NCBI GenBank assembly: GCA_022266195.1
Contig: WHVY01000004.1
Coordinates: forward strand, 5,659,501 to 5,723,500
Direction of reading: 5' to 3'
Length of the DNA stretch: 64,000 bases
Origin: Tetranychus cinnabarinus
Taxonomy: Eukaryota; Arthropoda; Arachnida; Trombidiformes; Tetranychidae
The notes beneath the pieces were generated by a model. It was given only the letters and a program-made list of their open reading frames with translations. It searched no databases and was not told the DNA's origin. Positions 1 to 12,039 of the stretch are shown here, piece after piece. Each line of letters starts with the position of its first letter. The stretch's first letter is position 1. The translations under genes were made by a program, and so were the position numbers.

Positions 1-2434
1 TCGATGGTAGCTATCTTCATCACTAGATGGCATACCATCATTTTATACAAAAAGCTTGTTTTAATTTACCGGTTATTTTAGATGGTTAATCATTTCAAAT
101 TGTTAATTTGCGATTTACAAACAACGATTCATTGACTTTTAAATTAGTTTTTATGAGTAAAACGATTTAACTGGGAAAATCGATTCTGATTAATGGACAA
201 GAGGTCATTGTCATTATCTGAGCCTCGAGATTCGATGAGGCTCGATGATGGCTCTACTGGTTGAGTTCATTTGGCGACTTAAAATGGTAAGTTTCTGATC
301 AACCCGATTATGCATTAATCTATTTTAATCAGTTATTGATCAATGTTTTCTAGGTGAGCTCAATGATTATTTATAGCATCTTTTGTATAGTTGTTTGTTC
401 GTTTTAACCTTGTCTTTTGAACCCTTTTAACCCATCACAGGTATTTCAATTGGATTGATAGTGAAATTGGTTGGAATGAACTTTACTTGGCTTATTTGTT
501 GGTGGCTCAATGGTTACAATAGACTGATCTTTATCAAAGCAATGTTGAGCTTTACTGTATTTTTGGTCCTTGCTGTTGTCTTCGTCAATTGACTATTCAA
601 ATGGCTCATCACTGACTTGAAGTTGATTAAATGGTTTCACTATCTTCAACGGTTCAAGGGTTCAATTGTAAAGGCTTCTTGTTGGCCGTTAAATAGATAA
701 TTGTTATTACTGAAAAAGGCATAATATATCACCCTGTTTTCAGCTTCTTTTAGGATATAAAACAATCGGTTGAATTAGTATCAAGCCAAAAGATGAGATA
801 CAAGTCTAAAATAACTTGGTTTGAAACAGCGTTAACCTCATGGTTATTGAAACTAATTTGATTTCAATTGCAATATCTTAAGCTGTTTAATTGCGTCAAT
901 ATCATTCCATGGTACAACGGACATTAACAATTGATAAAGATTGAAAAAGATGCTACACATCTTGAGGTTATATCCAGTTGAAAATCTGTTAAAACGATCG
1001 ATGATTAGTGAAACGACCTGTAATTATTCATTATCTTATGGGCACCATCGATGCATAAACCAACTTTAACTTGATAAATAGATAATGGACAATTATGTTT
1101 TGTTTTAATCTGTTTACTCTGTTATCTTCTAAACCATCGGTCAAGGATGATTTAATCGAAACCTTCCAGATTAAAGAAACCAAAGAATATTTTGCAAGTT
1201 TGGAACTAATGCTCAGGATAAACGTAATTTCGTATCAAGATAATACATTTGGATTATAGAATCAAGAAAGTAAAGAATTCTGGTTAATCTAAAAAGACCT
1301 GATTGACTGAGTGAGGTGAAAAAATGGCTCTCTATTGGAAGACAGTGGCAAGATTGATTGTAAAGTAACACTAAAATAAAGGCTTTAATGATGCAAAAAT
1401 AATTTTCATGGGTGAACAACGCTGAATACCGATTGGCATAAAGGTTCGATATTTGTTTTACAAACAAAGGCAATAACGAGAAATTCAGTTTAATCTGTAA
1501 TAACAACAATCTCCAACGATCCAAGAATGAATTATAATTAGGATTAACAGCAAAAATGCCAAGCTACAAATTTTCACAAATAGTATTGTCTTCATCATTA
1601 TTGTTCATCATTCTTTAGCCAATGGATCCTGTTATCTTTGCCTCCTGTTTTTCAATCCAAGGAATTAGATTGAAATTGAATATATTTCAATAGATGATAT
1701 AATTCTCAAGAATAATATAAAGATGAAAATAACCATCCATCCAGCAATTATCAAAGTGTAAATTGTTATCAAAGTTTGCTTCTTTTTCCAATGGATGAAC
1801 TAACAATACAATAATGTGTGTTGGCATATCTGGTTGAGTCCTACTTCATATGATGATGGTCCAATTGGAATGAAATTAAATCAGTGAGATGCTTTATTTT
1901 TGAATGACTACTCAAGATCCAGAGGATAACCCTTTTTTGGTCAGAGTTGCATAATTACTTCCAGGACTGACCAGAGTCCAATCACCGACAACGAGGAGGC
2001 CATCGATGGATCTATTCAGTGTGGTAGAAACCGTACTCTGTAGATAAATTATTGGAATATTGTTTGTGTTTTTCTTTAAATTTACAAAAAGGTTAGCAGC
2101 TAGCAAGATCAATCAAATATCAGTGAATTTATTGTTTTAAACTGTAAATTTGTGAATTTGATAGCAATTTTAGAAACCAAAAATACAGGTTTTCTTCTCA
2201 TTTTAAATGATATTTCATCCTAAAATTCAAACATTTATTTCAGTAATTGCTATAACCTGCCCAAAAAAAACAATCATTTTTCATGGCAAATGATCGGCTG
2301 GAAAGGAAATGGAAACAATATTAATGGTAAAAACTTTGTTTAAATTCGTTTCTTTATGATCAAATTACATTAGTTCAACAAATTGATTAATCTTGTAATA
2401 CTCGTCTTTCTGCTTTAATTTGAAATTTAACAGA
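1..2434. other. non-coding stretch, no supported gene
   Basis: AT-rich sequence with no reading frame that I can tie to a family. Two weak exon-like pieces exist. On the minus strand, 1912-2071 follows a passable acceptor and is open to a stop. On the plus strand, an ATG at about 193 opens 23 codons. Neither has a partner exon that I could find. The stretch may be the downstream flank of the minus-strand gene that ends at 2435. Confidence 0.5.
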
Positions 2435-5400
2435 TTAATGGCAATCACGACAACAAACCTTGTTAATGGGTCGCTGAGTCCGAGTAAAGTGACTTGATGT
2501 TACCGGAAGAGGTTCACTTGGTGGACAAGTGTTGACTCCTGTTGATCCACCGTTACCAACATTGTTATTACTTAAATTAACCTGAGGTTCAACCCACTCC
2601 GTTGATCGTTGTGGCAGTCTCGTTGTTCCTGGTAAGGTTGGTCTTCGATACATAATGAACAAGGCAACTCCTGAACGATAAATGAGAAAAGACAAAAAGA
2701 GGTGAAAAATGTAAAGATTAACCGATAATCTGTTGATCAAAAGAGACACACTTTTGTTTAATTATAAATTATAATTACACCCAGATGAAGTTAACCATGG
2801 TTTTTGGATGGATAATCAGAGAATATCCTATTTTGTTTTGATAAAATATTGCTATAGAACCATAACAGGTCAAATTGTTACCTAAATTTTGCCGTTACCG
2901 GAACAAAACTTTACTGAATGTCATGAACTAAATGATTTTCTTTGTGATAACAAATCTAACTCTCTCTTCTTTCTCTTTCTTTCTTCTTCTCTCTCTCCTA
3001 ATCTTCTTGCTTTCTCAGAATAGGGCTCATTATGGTTCCTCAGAATGAATTTTGATTCAACAAAACAATTTTCAGGTTACAACGAAACGCTTTAATGATT
3101 TGGTGGTAACTAACCAAGTTGATGAAATACTTTCGCACAAACAACTCACTGCTATTCAAATTGACTGCTAAAAATGAGACAAAACAATTAGCCTTGCTCA
3201 CTGAATCCATCTTGTCGGTCATCTTTACAAACATTGGGTCCACACAATTAACCCAACCCGCTGTTTACTTAGCTAATTGAAAGAGCAAATAATCTAAGTG
3301 GAAATTAAAGGAGCGCAAAAAGGTTGACCAAAATTGAGCAAAAATTCAAAATTAAATGTCCATAAATTGTTATCTCACAATTTAACCAAGACTAACTCAT
3401 TGTTGCCTTTACCCTTAAACTAACCTTTCATTTATCCATATATTATGGAAGCAAAAATTGGGTTTCATTCAAATTTTGGGTTCAATGTTTCACTTTTCAT
3501 AATCACACTTAATCCATGATTGGTTGGAAAGATTGATTAAAATCTGCAATCAACTACAATTTGGTAAAATTATGGCAATAAACGTTATTAGTATATTTTG
3601 TTTGATCGCCATTGTGTTGGTCATTATTATTGCTTTTATTGTTATTTTTATTTTGTTCTTGTTTTTTTTTCTCTTGCTCTTGTTGACCGTTTGAAAAGTC
3701 AAACTTATGAGAAAAGGATGAACAGTTTAAAGCAACTACAGTTAATACAGATGATTGTGTTATTATTAGATTGTTAAGTATATAAATGGTGAATCAAATC
3801 TACCGATGATTGGCCTAATTGTCTGATAACTTGTGATTGACGTGATCTTTATATACATTTTGTTTTTTTACCGTTTACCAATCACTAAAAATGGGCTTCT
3901 TAACTTTTACTGCCAAGGTTAGCTGAAGAATCATTTCTTCCTTATTTTTGGTAACATTTAAGTCAATCAAGTTTTTCAATTTTTGGCCCTTTTTATTATA
4001 CAATATATCATGCAAAAAGGGAATAAAATAAATTTTTCTGAACAGTTCTGGTTGGTAAAGGAAAAACAATGTACTTGAGATGAAAAATTAGGAATTGAAG
4101 ATGAAAACATGTCAATATGTTAACAAGATGTTAACAAATACAAAAACATGTTTTACTGTTGAAATAAGATACTAAATTAAACATGAAAACGGGTTAATTA
4201 GATCACCAACAATCGTGGTTTACAATTAGCCTTTTGTTTCCATTTGATTTGATCTAGAAATAATAATAAATAAAAGCAAAAGAAACAATCAGTTGAACCA
4301 GTATTCAACCAAAATTCAATGTTATTACCAAATTTATAAATTCATTGTTGATTAGCTTTAAAAATACCTTCAATTGTATCCTAAATTTTCATCTGAACTT
4401 GATCTTTCATTTCTGTCAATTGAACACTTGATTTAACATTCAAATCAATTGTTAACTTCGACAATTTGTTTCCATTCGCACTTTCAAGCTGACTATTGAA
4501 GAGTCGATTGCCACCAATACTGAAAATAAGAGTTAATTAAATAACGATTGCTCATCTTAATGAACACACTTTGACATAATCAAGTATTTACCTTAAACCA
4601 GGAACTAACCATTGATTAAGTGAAAAGTGCGTTTGTTTGCAAGCTGTTGGTTAATTTAGTGATTTGTTTGATTCACTTGATTTTGTTTGCTGCTTGCTGT
4701 GATTAATATTTAGTCTTTCAAGTTGGTTAAAGCAAACCTTTAACTACAATTAGTTACATTTATGTAAATTGTTCAGAGAAAGGAAGAAGAAATGTTTCCA
4801 TTTCAATTTCAACTGTTGCCTGGTTTGAAATTAACACTTAAACTGGACTCAAACAGTCGGCGCTCGTTCAATTTGATTATTGTTTTAGTTTAATATTTTC
4901 ATTTTGATTGCTATTGAAGCTGTTGATGATTGAAGCAGCACAATGAGTTATCAATTCAATTGTATTGGTTAATTGTTAACGGTAGGCGAAGAAAAAAAAC
5001 TTCACTATCATTTCAATCTAAAAAAAGTGAACTTTCTCTCTCTCTTCAATTTACATAATTTAGTTCAGGCTTTTCAATTACAATTGAATCTATTTTTTTT
5101 ATGGGTTTTGTTGTTGTTCAACTTATTAATCTTCTGAATCATCATGAAAAACGGGTTGATTATTGTTGTTAATTCAGATTAATTTCAGTTGAAAGGAAAA
5201 AGTAAATTAACAAGATTCGCTTAATAGTTTTTCATTTATCAACTCACAATCAACTCATTGGGATGAAACATGGTAAATCATTGATATGTTGCACTGAACA
5301 TTATTGTCATTGAATAGTAAACCTAAAAAAATGTTATTATCCTTTTAATCATTAAACTGGTAAGAATAAGAGGATCTTCAATCCAATTGTATCCGTAATA

Positions 5401-7941
5401 TGAATCAACTAGATTCAAGATTCATCTTTTGGGTTAAGAGTCTCTAGATTGTAATTCAATGTTAACTGATATTTTCATTGTTAACCTGGAACATTTTGTT
5501 GATCCAATTTAAGAAAATCTCATTAACTAACAATTAGTTGAATGTTATCAATTGGAATTCATTGAGTGAGGAAATAATTGAGTTACAGAAATATGATCTT
5601 GAAAGTGTTAGTTGATCGTTTTGTGTTTGCTTAAAAATTGGTGTAACTTGGGTTTACTTTACTCATCTGGTTGATGTTGTTGGACCGTTTGGACAGTTGA
5701 TGGTTAAATATTAGCTATTTAATGGTTATGATAATGATTATGATTGTAGTTAAATGATGCGATTGTCAAGGCTTAATTGCAACTATCATCATTATCAGTC
5801 AGTTGAGTCACTTTGATAGCATCATTTAAAGAAGTGAATTTAGGCTAATCCATTGACTTTGTTGCTTCTGCTTGTTGATCGCATTATTTAAACTACTTTT
5901 TCATATCAACATTGATGGTCAGGTTTGATGATGATTAAGCTTCAAGATTTAACAATGACGATTAACAATTAATCGATAATGATGTAACAAGAATCAAAAT
6001 CGTGATTATAATGGCTCTTGAAATGGTGATTTCAATCTAAATGAAACGCGTTATTTGAAGATGATTTTTTGTAAAGATTTATGTGAAAACAATCAACAAT
6101 GATCCAGTAACATTTAAGTTGATTATAATAGACTAATTAGTTTGGATGAAGAAAAAAAAGGTTGAAAAGTTAATCACAATTCATCATTTTTGAAACAACA
6201 ATGAGAATATTTAATTGCGATTTTCGCTTTCAAATTAGCTAAAGACAAAAAATTGAAAGTTGCTCTTGCCAACATCATTCATTGTTAATCTATTATGGTT
6301 AAATCTTGATTAATTTTCGGATTTTCATGCAAAAATTGAAGAATATTGTTGATGGCAAGGTTAACAATTAACCGTTTAATGGTGAGGCTACAATTTTGGG
6401 AAGAAAAGGATGAATGGTCAACATTCAGGTCACGAAATGGGATATTTGTCAACATCACTGCAAACCAACATTAACTGGTGTTTATTGTAATTTTAATTTG
6501 GATTATAATGTCATTTTAGGCTCTTACCTGCGAGTAAAGCCACAAATACTAGTGAACCGATAATTATTCCAGCAATTGCGGTAGCACTTAAACTTCTTTC
6601 AGAAATTTCATTTCTTTTTGATATATTTGAATCAAGTTGTTTATTAAGCCTTTTATTTGATGAACTGGCCGCTATGTTATTTGATTTACTAGATGAAGAT
6701 GATGATGAAGATGATGAACGACTTGGAGATGTTGAGCTAATATAAGGAGTTGGTGGAGTCGGTAAAACTCTTCCAAGTCCATTGGTCCAAGGAGTTGTTG
6801 CTAAATCACGGTTCCTTGAAGACCTTGGTGGTGGTGGAATATAAGTAGTTGTTCCTGGTCCAATTGATCGACCCAGACCAAAGTTTTCTAATGAAGGAGA
6901 TGGTGGTGGCGGTGGAGGTGGAGGAGGTGGTGGAGGTGGTGGAGGAGGATGGGGTTGATGGTGAAGTAATCTTGGATCGTCTGTTGGCTGGTATAAGCCA
7001 TCACGACTTGATGGTAGGTAAGGTGAATGAGAGTAGGAAGGTAATGGTGTTGGTTTGTATGGATTCTTGTAGACCATCTCGGTAACCACTGTCATATCAC
7101 CGTTGGGCGATGTAATTGTGTGACGAGACACTTCAACTGGTAGCGTTTTTGGTGCAGATAATGTGTTTGGTGAGTTTGATGAAGAAGTTGAAGATGAAAA
7201 TGCTGATCGACCAGTAATTATCTCTGATTTTTCCAAAAGTGTCTCGATATCTTTGGCTTCACCAGAAGTCAACTCTTTACGTTCATTTGAAGGGCCATCT
7301 TTTGAGGAACGATTGTTGACATTATCATCATCAAATTCAACTGGTTTGTCATTGTTATGATTATTATTGTTATTATTGTTGTTGTTTTTAGATGGTAATG
7401 GATCAGGATTTTTGGCAACATTATCCAATCCACTTGATGAACCTTCCAATTGTTTACCATCTTTATTTGATGTTGAAGGCTTCTTGCTATTTAACCAAGC
7501 ATTAGTATTTTCATTATTGTACTTGTGATCATGATGATTATATCCTCTTGATCGCTGGTTCTCCCGCCATTTCCTCACCTTCTCCTGGAACGAGTCTTCA
7601 TCATCATAATCATAATAACCATCATCGGCATAGTTGTTTACAAAGTCATAGATGTGAACCTGATCAGCGGGGATGAACAAACCAGAAGGTAATGGCTCTG
7701 GAACAGGATCAGAGTGGTGATGACGAGGATCTGCAGCAGCAGCTACTGCAGCTATTGGTGACATACGACTAAATGGATGAGGATGGTGAGCAGGGTGAGG
7801 ATGAGTTTCTGATGATGCTGGCCATGAGATTGGATAAGGGTGAACATGGTGAATAGGTAAAGATGGTAATGGCCAGCAAATGATCAAGTGTTCAGCTAAT
7901 TTGTAAGCAAATAGAAACCATTTAACCCAAGTCCATTTCAT
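2435..7941 (-). CDS. single-pass membrane protein with low-complexity ectodomain, unrecognised
   Basis: Two exons, 6528-7941 and 2435-2670, join through a 3.86 kb intron. The donor reads CGCAG|GTAAGA and the acceptor TTCAG|GAGTTG. Both exons break in phase 1, and the join makes one continuous hydrophobic helix ending in MYRR, which strongly supports it. The product is 549 residues. It has an N-terminal hydrophobic stretch starting MKWTW that could be a signal peptide, His/Pro-rich sequence, an acidic Asp/Tyr patch (YADDGYYDYDDED), an Asn run, a Pro run of about 17 residues, Ser runs, a membrane helix at about 455-478, and a 70-residue basic/polar tail ending CCRDCH. Topology is probably type I. 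An in-frame ATG at 8004 would add 21 residues; I prefer 7941 because a signal-like segment starts there. A non-coding first exon ending near 8351 (CTTGTCAG|GTAAAC) is possible. I do not recognise the family. Confidence 0.72.
2671..6527 (-). other. 3.86 kb intron of the membrane-protein gene
   Basis: No supported coding sequence on either strand. It contains a pyrimidine-rich TC/TTC stretch near 2960-3010 and is otherwise AT-rich. At 3.86 kb it is far longer than most introns here, so regulatory elements or nested non-coding RNA are possible but not visible by eye. Confidence 0.6.
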
Positions 7942-8004
7942 ATTTGAAAACTGACAATAGTGATGGCTGTTGTGGTGCAAAAATAAATGCTTAAACACAA
8001 ACAC

Positions 8005-8621
8005 AGAAACAAAATTGAAGTAAATATTGAAATCACAAGAATCACCGATGAATTAACTTCATGATTAGATGATAAATACGGTTGGAAATATTAAGAAAGT
8101 TTAGGAACAATTGGAGGAGATTTCACATGATTGTTAAGGTCCATTAGTGAATAAAACTGTGATCAAGAAAATGTAATGTTGAACAGTTTAATAAGGTTGA
8201 AGTTAATCTTTGTGTGATGGTAAAGTTGAAATCATCTTAATTTGTTAATCCAGATTTAGTTTAACTACTGAATGGTTCGAAGAAGGTTAAAGTAAAGTGA
8301 ATCAAATGTTCGTTACAAGTTCGCTTCAACGGTAAAAATGAAATGTTTACCTGACAAGAATGAGACTTTACCGTACGGTCTAAGCTAACCTCATTTCCAC
8401 GCCTCCCCTTCAGACTACAAAGAGAGACTTGAGGTGAAAAGAAGATAATGATAAAGAAGAACAACAAGCTGAACTGAAAGAATAAGAGAAACCCTTTCAC
8501 ATTAACCACCTTCGTACCTTCCCAAAAGGAAAAGTTCAGCACCACCAAATTAACCAGCCTTGATTTGCCTTTGGAAATGACAATTTGTTTCACATCGCCA
8601 TTTTACAATTTAACCCAGAAA
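8005..8621. other. divergent promoter region between minus gene and small plus ORF
   Basis: It holds the probable 5' untranslated exon of the minus-strand membrane-protein gene, with a donor-like CAG|GTAAAC on the minus strand at about 8351. I see no supported protein-coding sequence. The minus-strand reading frame across it is rich in Phe/Ile/Leu, as expected from pyrimidine-rich non-coding DNA. Confidence 0.4.
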
Positions 8622-9264
8622 ATGAAGAAGCGCCAAAACAGAGAGCACATTGTTCAAGCTCTACTCATCGGGTCAATATTTGGTAATGCATGTTACAATT
8701 TTAATTTTTTATTCTCGTCCTTTCTCTCTCAACCTAGAATATGTTAATTTGTTTATAATGTGTTTAATTAATTCATGTAAGCTGAAATCTTCTTGGTCAA
8801 CTGATATACCAACTGTGTAAAATGTCTACGGAACTTCAAGATTTTCAATTTGTTGCCTTTTGACCTGGAAATCAAATTGGGGATATCACAGTTAATTTGT
8901 CTATACACTGATTTGTAAGTATGCCTTTGCCAACCCATCTTTAATTATTTGTATATTCAAGAAATATCTTTTGAATTTAACTTGCCATTATTCAAGATCT
9001 TCTTCAACCATTTACATGATTATCAATCTATTCACAAAATGCTGCGAATTGGTGTTAATTTTTTGTTCTTTTTACTCTTCTTCTTCTTGTTTTTTCTCGC
9101 TTTGTTATGTGATACTAATTAATCTTTTGTTTTATGTCTTTTTCAAATCATCAGACGCTGTTCAAGACGAAATCAAGAAAACTTCCTCAATTTCAACTAG
9201 CCACCAATTCAAAGGGCTGGTTTTGGTAAACTCGAGATCAAATGACATTTTCGTTTTTGTCTAA
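8622..9264 (+). CDS. possible small two-exon protein, hypothetical
   Basis: Low-confidence model. Exon 1 (8622-8682) starts MKKRQNREH and carries a short hydrophobic stretch ALLIGSIF before a donor TTTG|GTAATG. Exon 2 (9155-9264) follows an acceptor ATCAG and continues in the compatible phase to a TAA, giving 56 residues. The composition, a basic start followed by a small hydrophobic segment and a polar tail, would suit a small membrane protein, but I do not recognise it. The phase match alone has a one-in-three chance. It could equally be chance open sequence. Confidence 0.22.
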
Positions 9265-10279
9265 AACCATTTAGGCAACAAAGATAATCCAATGTTTACA
9301 ATCAATGATTCGCTCTAGCGATTAAACAAGACTCATTATGGTCAATTGATTATAGTTAACTAACCCAAAAAGCTAATTAATGTTTGTATTGAATCTAATT
9401 CAATTATGACAGGTAGTTTTATAAAGACAGATAAACAAACAACAATATTTTATGAGCAATGGAACGGATTTTACATTCATTTTATGTTTGTAACAATATT
9501 GCATTCAACCAGACAAATCGATATCTATTTCGATTCATGTTTTCCAATGATCCTGAAAACGATAATGGTAATTATTAATGAACATGAGAAAATTAGAAAG
9601 CAATGACAAACCATAGAATCGGCTTCTAATTTATGATTGATTTTAGGTAATTGAAATATTGATTCAATGCGGATTTTAAATCATAATGCTAAAAGTAAGT
9701 TCAATGAACAAGTCATCATGTTTCATCTCAATTTGAATTTTTTATTTTGCAGATTTGATCTACGCTTAACCTAAACTGGCGAGAATCTGCTCCTTTCATC
9801 AAATGACGTGATAATGGTTTAACATTTTATTTAATCAGAAAAGCAAATTTTTAATCAAAAGTGAGATTAATAAGCATAACAACATAAAGAGCACTAGACT
9901 GTTACAATTTAAATGTCATCTTAATCGTAAGCAGTTAAAGGTCAGTGAGCAAATAATCAAGCTAGATTGGAGCAGCTATCAAAGAAGGGACTAAAAATAA
10001 TGGACCTTTCAGTTTTGTCCGTTAAACATTTTTTAATTTCTTTGAATGTGCAAAATGAAAAGAAAATTGTATTTCCATTGTTAGTTTGAATGAGAAATTG
10101 AAATTCAAAGTTGGCGCTTGAAAAAAGCAGTTGTATCTGAGGGGAGGAAACTATACATTGCCACCCTAAATCGATGATTGCAGTGAAGTAGAGGCTTTAA
10201 TACTGTGTAAGTTTCATTTGTGAATATTATTTTCGTTTATTATATTAATTAGTTCTTATCATTATTATTTGAAGTATTG
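9265..10279. other. intergenic region upstream of VAP
   Basis: No gene seen. The proximal part (about 10110-10280) is probably the VAP promoter and leader. A donor-like GTAAGT at about 10207 and an acceptor-like TTTGAAG at 10274 could bound a short intron in the leader, which I cannot confirm. Confidence 0.5.
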
Positions 10280-11098
10280 ATGAATTTATTAACTGAGGAG
10301 ATGCCTGAGAGTGAAACTAAATCACATAAGCCAGAACAAGTGTTGAAAATTGAACCCAAAAGTGTTCTCCATTTTAAAGGCCCATACACTGATGTTGTCA
10401 CCAGTTATTTAACGCTTACCAATCCAACTGATAAACGAGTATGCTTCAAGGTTAAAACTACGGCTCCTCGTCGCTATTGTGTACGTCCTAATAATGGTGT
10501 AGTTGAACCTAGGTCAACTACTAAAATTGCTGTTATGTTACAACCCTTTGATTTTGAAAATCAACCGGATAGAAGTAAACATAAGTTTATGATTCAAACA
10601 ATGTTTGAACCCGAGCCTGACATGGATCAGGAAAATATGTGGAAAATGTTTCCTGATCAGATCATGGACTCCAAATTGAAATGCTTATTTGATAATACAT
10701 CTGAATCTGCACTTGTACCAGATACTGGTACAGGTACTGTCTACAGTAATGCTGAAAATGCTGTTGAATTATTTTCTTCTCAAACGTCTGAATCTACAAT
10801 GAAGATCCATGGTGAGGAGAAACCTAGCGAAGATTCTCGAGCATACAAGGAAGACAATAAACGTCTGATGGAAGAAAATGCTAACTTGAGACAAGAATTG
10901 ATGCAATTAAAGGAGGAAGGTTTGAGGAAAAGATTCACTGATTCAAGTTCGGCAAGCGGAGACTTACATGGATTCAAGGGCCCATCAGCTGCTATTGAAC
11001 CCATTGATCAAATGAATTTACTAGCTCAACCACAAGTCATTGGTTTAATATTGGTAGCGCTATTTTTCGGTCTGTTTTTGGGCAAAATCCTCTTTTGA
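10280..11098 (+). CDS. VAP: VAMP-associated protein (VAP-A/B family)
   Basis: A single-exon gene of 272 residues. VAP is a tail-anchored ER protein whose MSP domain binds FFAT motifs of lipid-transfer proteins at membrane contact sites. The N-terminal MSP domain (about 13-135) carries the family core VLKIEP, then FKVKTTAPRRYCVRPN. That core includes the Lys/Thr FFAT-contact residues and the Pro whose human VAPB equivalent, P56, is mutated in ALS8. A coiled coil follows at about 190-215 (NKRLMEENANLRQELMQL), then a C-terminal anchor helix at about 250-272 (GLILVALFFGLFLGKILF). Domain order and length match the family. The start is the ATG at 10280; a TTG one codon upstream is not needed. A poly(A) signal AATAAA lies at 11150. 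It is transcribed in the same direction as USP8, about 0.9 kb away. Confidence 0.95.
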   Translation: MNLLTEEMPESETKSHKPEQVLKIEPKSVLHFKGPYTDVVTSYLTLTNPTDKRVCFKVKTTAPRRYCVRPNNGVVEPRSTTKIAVMLQPFDFENQPDRSKHKFMIQTMFEPEPDMDQENMWKMFPDQIMDSKLKCLFDNTSESALVPDTGTGTVYSNAENAVELFSSQTSESTMKIHGEEKPSEDSRAYKEDNKRLMEENANLRQELMQLKEEGLRKRFTDSSSASGDLHGFKGPSAAIEPIDQMNLLAQPQVIGLILVALFFGLFLGKILF

Positions 11099-12039
11099 AA
11101 TGATGGAAAATTATTGCTTGAGAAACTTGTAGTATTTGCACTTACTTGCAATAAATAAACCTGTAAACAAGTTTCCTTCTTGCACATTATTAAATAAAAA
11201 AAGAGTTACCAAGCCTAATTGTATTTCTGTATTCAAAAAGCAAAGAAAAATTCAATATTCAATGCATTAGGGTTTATTAGTCGATATTAAATTCTAATAA
11301 AAATTTAAATTAAATTAAAATAAATATTTGAAATTAAAACAGGCTCCAATGATTAGTAAGATAATTTTGACAGAGTGATTTTGAGGTAAAAAAAATTGAA
11401 TTATAATACATCGTATATTCAAAACTATCGATGGTCGATTGTTGTTCACATTTACCGCTAAAGCTGGTTAAGCCTAGAGAAGTAAACAAAATCTTGACTC
11501 TTTTTACAAGGATATGAGTGAAAAACCTTGACAAAAGGAATAACAAAAATATTAATTGTTTTGATTTTTGTATTAACTCGACATGGTTATTATATTAATT
11601 GTTTAGTTGATTAAAGAAATATAGTTTTGTTTGATTTTAATACTGTCTTGTGGTTGTGATGATTAACTGTTTACCTATTTCCCTACTATTACACTGTCCT
11701 GTACCATCTCTAATGAGACCATCTTTATCATTAGCAACATTCACGTTACTGTCATGATGTGTCATCATCGTCATCAATATTTGTGATCATGATAATATTG
11801 TTGCTCTATGTGGATATTTAATTGTTCAATTCATCTATTTTTCCCTTTCTTTCCTGCCTTTATCACTTACACCTCTTTTCTCTCAAACGATTCCCTTCTT
11901 TCTTCACCCTCTTTCTCTTAATACCATCTTTCACCTCCATAGATCAAAGCAACTTAAATTATTGACATCTCTGACGATCAATTTAACTAGAGGAGGAAGA
12001 GAGTATTCTTACCACCACCGCACCAACAAGTCCACAATC
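11099..12039. other. VAP 3' flank and USP8 promoter region
   Basis: AATAAA at 11150 marks the likely VAP 3' end. Upstream of USP8, 11840-11960 is pyrimidine-rich (TTTCC/CTTTC runs), which may be leader or promoter. No supported coding sequence. Confidence 0.55.

Noticed and set aside
190..287. Plus-strand ATG with 23 open codons and a nearby GTAAGT
   Set aside because: A stop precedes the donor, and no coding continuation was found.
6849..7360. Plus-strand frames opposite the membrane-protein exon
   Set aside because: They are mirror images of the proline and asparagine codon runs on the minus strand.
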